From assembly GCA_011037195.1 (NCBI GenBank), contig JAAEAF010001591.1, forward strand, positions 57,799 through 121,798: 64,000 nucleotides of DNA, in the 5' to 3' direction. Under the pieces are notes generated by a model. The model worked only from the letters and a program-made list of their open reading frames with translations, made no database searches and had not been told where the DNA came from. The DNA is from Triatoma infestans (Eukaryota > Arthropoda > Insecta > Hemiptera > Reduviidae). Both the position numbers and the translations under genes were made by a program. Below, in pieces: positions 23,601 to 34,976 of this stretch; position 1 is the stretch's first letter, and each line of letters starts with the position of its first letter.

Positions 23601-25109
23601 AAAAAACTGATAAAACCAATTTGATTTTAAACATTCAAGTCATTGTTCTCACTGACTGAAGTCCTGACGCTAATAATTAGTAACTTTATATTGTTTGCAG
23701 AGATGATTTATCCTAATTATGTTTATTTTAGGCTTTACGTAGTATTTTTAATGACATTTATTAATAAAATTACCATTGCAGAGTTAATCATACAAATTAA
23801 AAAGTAACTTTCACAAAAAGAAAAGCTTTATAATTCTAAACTTTATATTTACTTAATTTTTTCAATACTGGCTTCCCCAGAAAAATATCTATGTTGCCAT
23901 TTATAAATGAAACTTGTAGGCTCTTTTATAATGAAATTTGTTACTTAGGGCTTTATATCTGTATTTCTGTAAGCGTAGTTATATCTAGAACTACTGTCCT
24001 TAATGCACATCTTTAGACCTTCATTCCTTACATTTCCAGTCTTCATAACGCCCACAATCTTGCAGCCCTTTAGAATAACGCCACTCAAGTTACCTGGGTC
24101 GATCTTTTCGCCTGGGACCAAACTGCAATGCTACAAACTGGAGTTTATGACAAGGCCAGATAATCGAAATCTATTCCCATTAAAGACGGTACTATGTCTT
24201 ATTTTTCCAGTACAGTTCGAGCTCAGCGTTTATTTAATTCATTTCTGACTTTCATTGGACTTATAAGTTTTCTTATTATTCAATCACTCCAAAAAACTCA
24301 CTAGGTTTTGAATATTGCCCTAAATGCTGTACAGATGAATAGTTACCTCTTCTAAGTAAAAGACAACATAATTAGCCTTATATATTATTTATTTATAAAT
24401 AATGTATAGATTATGAATGATAAATATAAGGTTTTGGGTCTGGAAGTATTTAATAAAAAACACTCATGCTCTTAGTTTACTTTAAAGGTTACTGGAATGG
24501 TTCCCATCTTCTGTAGTGCACAACTATTTTCAAAAATACAGACAGTTGTAATTGTTACACACAAATTTTTAGGAAATCCAAAGCAAAATTTAAAAATTTA
24601 TCATACTTTCAATATTTTTCTCAAATTATTGAATTGAAATTTGTCTTTTCTAAACATATTGCAGGCTACCGCTGAAAAAGAGATTTGTACTCACCCAGGC
24701 TAGTTCAAATGTCCATCTTTATATTAGTTAAGAATGCTCAGTTTACTGTTAGAATTCTCCGTTTATCCTCATTCTTGCTATTAGCTTTTCCTTCGGATCG
24801 TCTCCAAGCTAAGGCCATATGCAAAAATGATTTATTGCACACCCATCTTTTTTGACGTAGAATTTATAGCGAAGAACAATTTTTCCCTTAGGATAGATAT
24901 GCTCCAGATTAAAATGGTTACATCGTTTAGCGTAGGCATAAAATTGCTCTGTGTATTTATTTTATCAGTTACCTGAAATTTGCCACTCTGAGCAAAATGA
25001 ATGCTCTTTAGTTATTCCAACTTTGTATATGTTTCATCATGTATATATATATATATCTGTCTATATATCTTTTTAATTATTAATAATTCAATTTCGATGC
25101 TACTTACAG

Positions 25110-25286
25110 GAATGTACAGTACGTTTGGGCGGAGTACCTGCCCAGGAGGCTGATGCTCATTATAAGGCTGTATGTAGAGCGTTTGTTGCAGAAGCTTTAG
25201 AATTATCTACATTTTTAGAAAAAGTTGGCACCAGACAGATCACCAAAGTAGAAGATGATTTGAAAACCTTAAATTTCAACGATTGG
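25110..25286 (+). CDS. spire: spire internal exon: C-terminal helices of the KIND domain
   Basis: The exon has 59 codons in phase 0 at both ends, from acceptor TTACAG|GAATGT to donor GATTGG|GTTAGT. The translation contains EADAHYKAVCRAFVAEALEL near residues 13-32, closely like the HY-AVCRA-F-E--EL helix of fly and human Spire KIND domains, followed by STFLEKV and ending LKTLNFNDW. The NDW end joins ARLWVQV of the next exon, reproducing the known Spire sequence across the junction. KIND (kinase non-catalytic C-lobe domain) has no enzyme activity and docks the tail of Cappuccino/FMN-type formins. An ATG-initiated frame does not exist here, as expected for an internal exon. Confidence 0.93.
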
Positions 25287-27379
25287 GTTAGTAATAGTTT
25301 CGTTTTTTTATACTTTTTTTAATTGGTCAATAAAATGAAAATGTATATTTTTTTTTTATCGCAGTTTGTTCAGTTTAGATTCAATTGATGCGAAAAGCAT
25401 TTTGATATTGGAATCTGTGAAATGATAATATTTACTTATTTCTTATTGGCATTTATTTTTATTTTTTATATTGAAACCAAAAATTGAATAGTATTATTGG
25501 GATGAATTAATAATTTAAAAAATCAAAAGACTAAATGTTATAGTCTACTTTTTATGAGTCTAACAATTTAGCAAGTTATTCCGAAAAATAGTCGAACCAT
25601 GCAAATCTGTATAACTGTGCCCTTTTTTTTTCTAATCTAATGTGAAACCAGAAATGACCATCCTTTATCCTGTTGGCAGGCCTAGTCAGACTTTCCTACA
25701 AAACTACCTACCATCTGTACTATTATTAAAAGTGACTGTTGGTTCGATTATTTTGATTGCTGTGGTATCTAAATATTAATTCTTGTATATAGAAAATTAA
25801 GTGATCTGTCGTTTAGCTTAAGCTCTGAAGTTTTAACTTGGATTATCCGGATATTCATACCATTCTGAAATATAAATATGCTGCAGCATTACTCAATAAG
25901 CTTGGCATTATGTAATAAAGGATTGCGACGTTTTTCTTTAACAATGTCTATAAATTTAAATAAAAATTGCCCTTAAAAATGATTGTTTAGTATAGTTATT
26001 AGATTTATTATTAGTACAAAAAAAAAAATATGATTGTGGTATAATATATTATTTTATCAATTAATTATCATTTATTTAAAGAAGGAAGATATCCAATAAT
26101 AACTGGTCACGTATAGGGATGTCATAGGTCAGTTACGAAGACTTGTTTAAGATTTCATTACATAACGGAACAGTATTTATCACTTACCTCCTCCTCCTCT
26201 TCTTCTTTCTCTTTCTACGCTTTTCACAACCGTTATCTTACAGTACATAATGGGGCGTTAATTGCTTACTGTTATCTCTGTATTCATACGCTTATTGTAC
26301 ACTGTATATTTTTCCTTTTCATCTTGTTACTTCCTTATATCTTCTTCCAGGTTTAATTAATCAGATATTTATGATTGTTCCTAAGTTGATAAAGAATAAA
26401 ATAATATGGCTATTGGCAAACCTAATTGGCCTTGTTTATTTATGTATTACTATTATTTGTGTTCATTGTAAACGATAAAATATTAAAACTTGATCAGGCT
26501 TTTTAGGTTCACTAGGTAGGTGGGCTTGCTTAATAGTGTGGTTGTCATATTGTGATTTATTGTATAATTTTGGCACGACTATTTCAAAGCTGCTCTCTAC
26601 AACAGATCTTCTACTATTGAAAAGATATTAATTTATTTATTCGTAATAAGTAAGCTGTGCAGAATTTATAGATTTAGAAAGGATAAAAAAAGATTTGAAA
26701 TGTTTGTTTAATATTTTATTTAAACAATAATTTCTTTGTAGCCAATAAAAACTAAGCTAGTTGGAAAAAGTTTCAATGAAAACAAATTAATTAATGAAAT
26801 ATTGAGAATCATTTGAGTTATAAGAAAGAAATTTTTTTTTATATTTGCCTCTCTATGTATGTAACAAAAGTGAGGTTTTTGTTTTATTTTTTTTTAGACG
26901 GCGGTCACCCTCGAAACTTTTTTAATAACAGTTTATTTTCTTCATGGGAAAACACTTTATACAGTTTGAATACTAAGTAGGGATACTCAGTTATTTTCGC
27001 AAAGAGCCAGTGATATTTAGAGAGGAAATACTCTTAAGTTTACTCATAAGTGGAGCACAGGATAAGAGGCTGAAATGTAATAAACGGGAATGTAGTTCGA
27101 GTTTTTTCACTGATTCTGTTACGTATGTTATAAGGTTGGGTTCAGATATCAGACGAAACCTTGTGAATGAATATCTCTCGTAAGCTGTAGATTCACGAGG
27201 CAACGACCTTATGTCATTTCTTTCTTTCTTGTTGAAGTTTTCGTATCAATGTCTTGCAATTTATTTAATTAATGATTAAATATCATAGTAGATTGGTTAA
27301 TATTATTTGTTAAGAAGGTCTATGGATTTTTTCCCTTTCTCTTTACGGTACAAGTAAGTTTTATGGTCGTATCAGATTT

Positions 27380-28260
27380 TTTCGAAACTTGGTATTCAAA
27401 AGAAGAGCTTGTTTAGAAGTCCACCGAGTATAAGTGTTGTTTGTGAAAGAGAGATAGAGAGAGATAATACAACTCAAGAATAAATACTTCAAAAAGCTCA
27501 AACTTTATATTTAGTTTAGTTATTCAAAATCAGAAGTTCGACTTTATTGAATTTTTTCAGTTTTTCGCTTTTCTTTCGAAAACTTTTTTTTGTTTGAATT
27601 TTGTTTACTAACTATAACTGTATAAGGTTCACTCTTTAAATATTGTCTTCAGAAAATTGATTTAGGACCATTTAAGAATAACTTTTGTGTTTTCATTTTT
27701 TTTTCTCACAACGATTTTGCAGAACCCTAGGAAAATTTGAGTTTCTGGTTTGAGACTACGAACTTGGTTTCGTAGAAAACAATTTTTCCTTTATATTTCA
27801 ATAAGATTCTTCAGATAAGTTTAGAGGCGATCAAAGCTTAACAATCCTGTCTAAAATTAAACTAAATTAAAACCATCTACCCTAAAGAAGCTTGTAAACA
27901 AATATGGGTGGAACATCTCTCTAATAGATTGATTGGTTAAAAAGTGGCCGATACAAGTGTAGGTATCTGATTTGAGCAGCAGCCGATCGAGGTTTCGATC
28001 CGAGAAATAGTTGTAAAAAATATAATATATTCGTTATCACAGCCAAGGGAAGGGCCTCAACCTGAATGTTCATACTTAAATAGCGTTATGAATTTCAATA
28101 GCCATGGAAGGCTAGATCACGTACCCTACATTTGTTGGAATTGTTCCAGTTTATAAGGATTTCAATTTGAAGAAAATGTGTCAGTGATATTTTTTGTAAT
28201 TAATGCAATAAAAGAAAGTCATATAAGTGTTTTATATCTGATAATTTTAGTTGAATTTTT
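27380..28260 (-). repeat. Family K fragments, strongly diverged
   Basis: Family landmarks in reverse are visible at 27415-27430 (AGTCCACCGAGT), 27530-27660 (AGAAGTTCGACTTTATTG, then TTTTTCAGTTTTTCGC) and at 28150-28245 (TTTGAAGAAAATG, then AAAGAAAGTCATATAAGTGT). Between 27900 and 28130 lies unrelated sequence that looks like an insert of unknown type. Confidence 0.5.
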
Positions 28261-29163
28261 AAAGTAATCTGCTAAAGATAAAATTTAAATAGGTTTCACC
28301 CAGATGAAGATCAATTAATTACAAATTCCTTATAGAGAACCGTTCTTTTGTAAAACGTAGCTATTATATTACCTTTGCGCTTTTTTAAAGTTTGGTTTGC
28401 ACGCTAGGTAATCTCGATTTTTTTTAAGCGTAGAAATTTTTGTCGCATTGCCCTAACGTTCTTGGATGAAAGGCTAAGAATGTTTTTATTAGGGATTAAA
28501 AACTAATCTTCCCTTTTAAAAAAGGAAAAGAATGTGTTTAATTGGATTAAAAAAATAATAAATTAGAAACACAAAAACATATAAACAAATAAAAAATATC
28601 CACTTCCGTTTCAATTTTCTTTCCTTGGAAGGATTTGTTTAGGAAGTTTACTGTTATTTTTTTTTCAATTCTCATTTTTTCTCTCTCACTCTCTCTCTCT
28701 GAAAGTATTTTACATAAAAAATAAAAATCCGCCCAAATATATTCATGAGGATTTGTTGTGTGGTTGTGTTTGGTGACGAAAGTGTGTATTGTTTGCATTT
28801 TATATTTAATATGTAGGTTGATATCCAAGGGTGCAGGTAGGAGATTGACTGACTATCTTGTCTTGCCGTTTATTCCATATAGTATTAGGCAGAGTTGTAT
28901 ACTGTGTCAACAATATAAGAACGCACCTTTTCTATTGTTTGTTTTTTTTTTAATTTAAACATTATATATATCTGATTTTCAGATTATTTCTATATATAGA
29001 GGGAGAAACATTATAACAATGGTGCCAGTAGCAGATGATATAACTTTATTTGTTTATTAGCTTCAGATTTACAAAATGAGTAGAAACTTTTTATCCTGTA
29101 GGCAGAAATGCAAACAGTAGATTCATATCGTTATTTAATGAAGGTTTATGTCAGTGTTTAAAA

Positions 29164-30624
29164 TATTAATTCTTACAATGAGATGTTTGTACGGCAATGG
29201 CCAGAGGAGTTTTTAAAGAAAAAGAATTCTTTCTTGCTCTACGTTTCGGGTACCATTGGTGCCCTTCTTCAGGAGCTCTGTAAAAATTTATTGGAGAAAA
29301 AACAGTATTTTACAGTATAAGTAGTTATAAAAAGTGCATAGATTTATAACAAAAAAATAAGAAAAAAAATTTAAATTAAAGAAATATTAACAGAAGAAAT
29401 TATAAAACAGAAGTGACAGTAAATTAAATAAAATGATATTAACAATAAGAGAAAATAAGATAGATAAAGAACCTTTAGGGTAGGAGAGGAGTGAACGTTG
29501 AGACTGAAATGAAGAGTGTATTTTTTAAAAAATTTAAAATACTGTTAAAGGGTGGGAGGGATAAGGAAAATGTTTGCAGTGAGGCGCGGCAATTTCAAAT
29601 TTGGAAGAACAGATTACTGGCGAGTATCTTTTTTTAGGGTTAGAAAAATATTGTTGTAAGTTGAAGTTATGATTTCTTTGTCTTTTTTGAAATTGATAGA
29701 ATTCGGATGAAGGTGAATTTGTAAGGATTCGGATAGAAGATGTTTTGAATGGTTGGGGTAAGTGGTTACAATGGAAAGGTTATTGAAATCGATGGCATGA
29801 TTGAAAGTCAGAACATGTTTGGAGAGAGAGCAGGGCTGTCAATTTTTGTTTGTTAATAATGTCTAGTTCGTGTTGTCTGAGTCTTTTTTGTAAAAACTGT
29901 TTGGATTCACCTATGTAGCAAGCGTTGCAGTTGGGTGAAATAGATTGAAGTTTGTATACCGTATGTGTTTTGTTAGATTATTCAATGGGGACTTTAATTT
30001 TTGAGAAGATTTTATTTAGTTTATTGGCGGGAGAGAAGCCTGTTCGGAGGTTGGGGATAAAGTTTGTGAGGATATTATTGGTTCTATTGGAAATAGGACT
30101 AATGAAGGCGAGCGAGTGGTAAATGGGAGGTTCGGTATTCGTGTTAGGTGGAATGTTTTGAGGGTTCTGCGTTGGAGGTTTGTTTGTGTATTTTTGGATG
30201 GTTTTGAGAATTAGATGAATAGGATAGTCATTTTTAACCAGTATTTCTTTTGTTTTTTTGATATTGTCTTGGTGGAACGGAGGGCCGATAAACGGATTGC
30301 ACGGTTATATAGGTTTTTTTTATGGTGTTTATTTTTTGGTGTAAAGGATGATCTGAGAGGAAGTGTTAGCAGTCTTCCAGAGTAAGGTGAGTTTAGTGTA
30401 CTAGTTGTGTGTGAATGTGTTGTCATGGTTGCGAATGATGAGGGTGTCAAGAAAGGCTATTTTGTTGTCATTTTCGGTTTCTAATGTAAATTGTATGCGC
30501 GAGGGTGATAAGAGTTAAAGGTTTGAAGGATAGTGGAAGTGTGGTCTGGATTAATGGTGAGAAACAAATCATCTATATACTTGAAGATGGTAGAAATAAA
30601 GTTTTGAAGATTTATTAATTCTTA
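29164..30624 (-). mobile_element. Penelope-like element (RT + GIY-YIG), 5'-truncated, 12-bp TSD
   Basis: A perfect duplication TATTAATTCTTA (29164-29175 and 30613-30624) brackets about 1.44 kb. On the minus strand the protein, broken by frameshifts, begins just before KYIDDLFLTINPDHTS (YIDD codons at 30568-30579, the catalytic YxDD of reverse transcriptase). It continues RIQFTLETENDNKIAFLDTL, NLYNRAIRLS near 30290, and then a GIY-YIG endonuclease (VYKLQS, CNACYIGESKQFLQKRLRQH near 29960-29880). RT followed by GIY-YIG is the diagnostic order of endonuclease-bearing Penelope-like elements. The 3' end carries a hammerhead ribozyme motif. The copy lacks all of RT upstream of YIDD and has in-frame stops, so it is inactive. 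Confidence 0.88.
29236..29276 (-). ncRNA. Hammerhead ribozyme motif of the Penelope-like element
   Basis: Read on the minus strand: stem I GCTC, the box CTGAAGA, stem II GGGCACC-AAT-GGTACCC, the box GAAA, a 2-bp stem III (ACGT), A at position 17, and stem I partner GAGC. All invariant core bases (C3, U4, G5, A6, G8, A9, G12, A13, A14) are present. The very short stem III is what is described for hammerheads in Penelope-like elements, which may act as dimers. One extra A lies between the CUGANGA box and stem II, a deviation from the strict consensus that also appears in the P-element motifs. Confidence 0.7.
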
Positions 30625-30701
30625 ACATTTATTCTGTTAGAATTGTTTAATATTCTAGAATATCTAGTTCTCTTGGATTCTTTTCTATGTTCTGTAGGAT
30701 T

Positions 30702-30725
30702 TATATATATATATATATATATATA
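30702..30725. repeat. (TA)n microsatellite
   Basis: About 12 TA units just before a family K copy. Confidence 0.95.
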
Positions 30726-30744
30726 GCATGAAAGAAGCAGTAAA

Positions 30745-31580
30745 AAAAAAAAAATCTGATGTGAAACACTCACAAAACTATAATTAACAAATTTGCTGAT
30801 GTTTATTTGTGCTGGCCATAGAAAAAGGTTTTATACTTGTAAACCTAACTGACAGACTCCCCCCAAATGGGGGGCCTCTAAAATCTTCCTTTTTTTTCAG
30901 GAAAAATGTTAGAAATAAAAGTGCTAAGTTCTATCTGTGCTGTGAGTATCCCAACTTTGAAAAAAATTGTTGTAGCCGTTTTCGAGAAAATTCCAAAAAG
31001 TCAAAAACCTATTCTTTAAAGAAGCATTTTCCAGTTAACCGATTTTTTCCAATTTAGAATGCTATCAATACTTCTAATGTATATTAATATTACATAGGGA
31101 AAACTACATATTGTGCTGAATGGTACAATATACAGAATAGAGGAAAGCATAACGTTACTGTTTCCTCAGACCAAAACTCAATTTTCCCAGGAAAAAGTTC
31201 AAATAAAAGTAATAGGTATATATATGTGTGTAGATAATATACGAAGTTTAAAGAAAATCGTTGGAGCCGTTTTCACGAAAATAAGTGAACAAAAAAAGTT
31301 TTGTAAAGTCGCATTAACGATTGATGGATTTTGTCAGAAATCTTCGTGTCTGAGGCGGTGATAGTACCTAAACGAAATGCAAGATAAAGCTTCCTGCGAC
31401 TCATCGTTTTTGAGATATTTTCTTCTCTCTCTCTCACACACATAGGAAAGTAGGAAAAACCGGAAGTCCGACTTTACATAATAGGTCTTTCAACGGCTAT
31501 AACGATATCCTTTAATTTAGATAACTGCCTTATTATAAACCTATCACTTTTATTTGTAATATTTAAAAAAAAAAAAAGAA
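30745..31580. repeat. Family K copy plus inverted K fragment
   Basis: A forward copy starts AAAAATCTGATGTGAAACAC at 30752 and runs through GGAAAAATGTTAGAAATAAA, GAAAATCGTTGGAGCCG (31253-31270) and GAGGCGGTGATAGTACCTAA to a CT/CA tract near 31425-31442. It is then joined directly to reverse K sequence (AAAAACCGGAAGTCCGACTT, 31456) up to about 31580. The right end of the forward copy is missing. Short frames at 30809 and 31113 are shadows of this repeat. Confidence 0.65.
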
Positions 31581-31951
31581 GAAAGTGATGTTAGGAATTT
31601 CTGTGAGATTTGTAGAGTTCGAATTCCAGTGTTATGTGGGGTTGGTTCAACTTTATTGGCACTCTCTTCCAGACTACAGTGAATCACCTGCCTTGGTAGG
31701 TATTATCCCCTCCCCATCGTCTCTATATTTAGGACAAATATTTAGAATTTGAAATTAAAAGACCATTTGATTTTTTTTATAGAATGGTATATAATCAGCA
31801 GTAAGAGAAAATCCTATTTCCTACCAAATGTTTACTTTCTCTTACTCCTAATAAGAGGATGTATTTTTTTCTTGGAAATTAAGATGTGCATATTGAAACT
31901 ATACAGAATTATTTATAATGAATTAACTGCTTTGGATTATTGTTTAACAAA

Positions 31952-32137
31952 CATAATATTTGCCTTCTAGCTTTGCACAGATTCTGAATAGGCAAAATAA
32001 TTGGAATATATTTCAATAATTTATCTAGGACAGATCTGATATTCGGTCAATATTTCAGTCTCCTCTTAATTAGTTTAAACTTCAAAGATAATTATCAAAT
32101 TTTTAATAATGATTACAAAATACTCTTTAATTGTACA
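31952..32137 (+). repeat. Local duplication, first copy
   Basis: This block is repeated at 32721-32902. Shared stretches include AGGCAAAATAATTGGAATAT and TTTCAATAATTTATCTAGGA, and both end AATACTCTTTAATT. Few substitutions and some small indels separate them. It lies in a spire intron and encodes nothing. Confidence 0.85.
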
Positions 32138-32334
32138 TGAAATGGACCGTTCCAGGGAATTACATAGTAGAAACTTAAATTTGCACTTTTTGAGATTCTG
32201 CCATTATCAATGTAAATTGTTACTTCATTGCTGCAATTGTTTTGCTATATTCACAGATCATATCATGCTACATTATTTTACGTCTTTAGTTTAGTTTGTT
32301 AGTTGTTAGACATTTTTAATTCTAATTGTACTAG

Positions 32335-32470
32335 ATCCCCTATGGTGCAGCAGCCCATGAAGGGCCAAGACTTGCCAGACGGCAATTTGTATTTGCGGAC
32401 GTGTGATAAACACATCGCAGTTCCCTCGCCACTTTAGTTCCGGCCTTCGCTACCTAGGTTACTACGATTT
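32335..32470 (-). mobile_element. SINE-like element, family S2, partial second copy
   Basis: In plus orientation it reads CCTATGGTGCAGCAGCCCAT then AGGGCCAAGACTTGCCAGAC and CGCAGTTCCCTCGCC, matching the reverse complement of 20530-20640. It falls between the two copies of the local duplication. Confidence 0.65.
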
Positions 32471-32720
32471 TACTAGATACTCATTCAAAATTATCTAAAA
32501 ATCGACAGTGAGCCAATTCAATCAACTTATCTTTTTCACATGGTTATTTTTAAGAGAATTCTTATATTTTGTAGAATTTTTTGTATGAGCAACGCTCACG
32601 TTAGGTCACAATGCTAGTTTGATCGCTTTGTAGATCTTGTTCCAGTACATCCACATTATTTCTTTGAATTTCCAAGCTAATCAGTTACGCTTCAAAATTA
32701 TGTTAATATATTAGCTGCAC

Positions 32721-32902
32721 CATAATATTTGTCTTCTAGCGAATAGCTTCTGAGTAGGCAAAATAATTGGAATATATTTCAATAATTTATCTAGGACAGA
32801 TGTGATAAAATGATATTCGGTCTCCTCTTAATTAGTTTAAACTTCAAAGATAATTATTAAATTATAAATAATGATTAAAAAAATACTCTTTAATTATGTA
32901 GT
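32721..32902 (+). repeat. Local duplication, second copy
   Basis: Direct repeat of 31952-32137, 769 bp downstream. Confidence 0.85.
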
Positions 32903-33769
32903 AAATAATATATTCTGTTAGTGTTTTATTTATGTCTTTTGTTTCTAATTAATTTTCCATTTTCCTCTGCGCTCAGTCTAATATGAGGATATGGAGAACT
33001 TTACAAGTAGGTTGAATATAATTTTATTATATACAGTTTTGATAATAAAGTTTTTGTGGATTAATTAATTTTTTTTTATGCATGTGCAGTTAAGATTTTT
33101 TGCGATAATCCATTAGAATCAACTAATAATTAATGTTGTTTATTTTTAAGTAAAGGTTAGGACCCTTTTGTTTTAAACCAAAAAATTATTTGAAATAAAA
33201 AAACAGATTTTTTGCAGTTAAGAATTTCTGTTTTTAAATAGGAAATTGTTTTTTTTAAAGTTGTTTATTTTGAAAATAAGTCTTATCCGAATTTCATATA
33301 ATTGCCTTTAGTAAGTTTTCTTGTGTTACTATCCTTAGATTAGTATTATCCTTTCATGAGAAGAATATTAAAAAAATTATTCTTTAATACTAAGATCTTG
33401 TTATCAGATCTCCCTCACATTAGATGTAATAAAAAAGATATACTTTAGGACTAGTCAGGTGATTTAGTATTTAATTAACATATTTATGGCGGTACTCAAG
33501 TTTATTTTTGTTTTTGACTCATCTCAACATTAATGCCAATATATAATAATGATAAAAATTAAGTATTGATGGAATTCAATAAACTAACTTGTAAATAATA
33601 ATAAACTACCTATAAAATTAAGTCGTCTTGTGTTGACGTTATTAACATATCTTATGCATTGTGGTAAATATTGAAAGAATTATTATATATTTAATTATTT
33701 AATGTTTTAGTTCTTTATTGAAAGAATAATTTCATTTTTAAATTATTTCTTTCTTAAATAAATGAACTT

Positions 33770-33990
33770 ATTCATGAAAAACACGACTTTCCGGGTTGAC
33801 ACTGCGTTAGTGGTTTGCTATTTGCAGTGAGCTTCTTCAGGGTCATTACAGCTTGAAAGCTAATGGAGCGATCAAGGTGTAACGCCTTGATTCTCTGAAG
33901 AAGCTCATTGCAATATGGGCGAATCGTTGGTCCTAGCAAACCAAACAACGTCGGTCTCAACCCGAAAAATCAGTTTTTTTTTTTTCATTA
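33770..33990. mobile_element. Palindromic element P4, hammerhead-like
   Basis: Inverted arms meet near 33875: the left arm starts TTTCCGGGTTGACAC and the right arm ends GTCTCAACCCGAAAAA. The right arm reads CTGAAGAAGCTCATTGCAAT then ATGGGCGAATCGTTGG: a CUGANGA box, a 6-bp stem II (GCTCAT/ATGGGC) and GAAT in place of GAAA. The left arm has the same CTGAAGAAGCTCA in reverse, with a more damaged second half. A 62-codon minus-strand frame across it is incidental. The elements P1-P3 have the same design with different sequence. Confidence 0.55.
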
Positions 33991-34733
33991 AAATGGCCGC
34001 GGAAACCTAAAAAGAACAAATTCATGTCAATAAATATATATAATGTACACTTCACTCTTTTATCTATAATTTATTCAATGATATATTATAAGTTAAAGTT
34101 ACTAAAATTTAAATAAAACTAAAAAAACATTATTAACAATTAAATGTCATAATTTTTTTTTTTTGATTGTATTTTATATGCAGTCACGAACATTTTTGTG
34201 ATTCTGTATTTGTTTATAATTTTAAGAAATTCCAATTAACACTCATTTTCAACCTCATGTTCTAATAGTTGCATGTTAGAAATTAATTTCATTGAATAAT
34301 TTCTTTTTGTATAGGAGAATGTTATAGGAAAAGTTATTGTACCCTTTTGTAATTTTTTGTTTTAGAGTTATTGTGTTAGATATCAATAGAATTTTCGTTT
34401 AGATTTAGATTTACTTAAATTTTCCTGTTTATGCTAGCAGCTCAGTTTCACAAATCCACAAATAGTTCTGCGCTATGAATTAACTAAGATAATAGGAAAT
34501 CATTTAGTTTTAACAATTTTCAATCTTAAAATTAGTTAACCAGTAAAATTTAAATAAGTTTTTAAAAACGTTTAGTGTTTTCTGGAAATAATTAAACCTT
34601 TTATCAACAGAATTGTTGCTCCTTTGCTTTTGATGTGTACATTAGATTATTAGCTTTGAATAGTGTTACATTTTCCAGCTTTATTAAAAAGAATTTTTCG
34701 TTTTATTATGTCTTTATTATTGATTGATTTCAG

Positions 34734-34976
34734 GCCAGATTATGGGTACAAGTGATAAGAGAATTGCGAAGAGGTGTACAATTAAAAAAAGTCTGTTATA
34801 CACGTAAACCAATAGAATATGAACTGACACCGTATGAAATATTAATGGATGATATACGCTCAAGAAGATATAAATTGAACAAAGTGATGGTGGATGGACG
34901 TATACCGCACAAAGTTAAAAAAGATGCTCATGCAATCATTTTGGAATTCATCAGATCCAGGCCGCCATTAAGGAAG
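34734..34976 (+). CDS. spire: spire internal exon: first two WH2-type segments
   Basis: The exon has 81 codons, phase 0 at both ends (TTTCAG|GCCAGA; AGGAAG|GTAAAA). It begins [20 protein letters not shown], the conserved end of KIND and linker, then [20 protein letters not shown] with [12 protein letters not shown] (first WH2-type helix and its L-K-V tail) and [18 protein letters not shown] (second). These are characteristic of Spire and align without gaps to fly and human sequences as I remember them. Each WH2 binds one actin monomer; the tandem array lines up actins to seed a filament. No frameshift or stop is present, and A/T-rich third positions match the region. Confidence 0.97.

Larger units (their letters stand above)
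18123..25109. other. spire intron, about 7.0 kb
   Basis: Between two phase-0 exons. Apart from the LINE remnant (19190-19740) and SINE (20404-20650) listed separately, it is AT-rich without genes. Small open frames at 22087-22810 are T-rich low-complexity sequence. A patch at 23085-23180 (GGTGAACGTCCCAACC, TTCTGCAGGCTGGGTGATC) is less AT-rich and probably an old insert that I cannot assign. Confidence 0.7.
25287..34733. other. spire intron, about 9.4 kb
   Basis: It carries K fragments, a Penelope-like element, a TA microsatellite, a local duplication, SINE S2 and palindrome P4, all listed separately. The stretches 25287-27340 and 28260-29160 are AT-rich with no recognisable gene. The acceptor before 34734 is TTGATTTCAG. 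Confidence 0.75.

Noticed and set aside
25125..25322. Independent small gene starting at 25125
   Set aside because: The only start would be TTG; the frame runs through a splice donor into intron. It is an internal spire exon.
27925..28005. tRNA-like sequence with a B-box (GAGGTTTCGATCC) after TGGCCGATACAAGT
   Set aside because: No acceptor stem or anticodon arm pairs convincingly. At most it is a diverged SINE head; no second copy was found.
31610..31640. B-box-like GTTCGAATTCC
   Set aside because: No matching A-box or repeated body around it.
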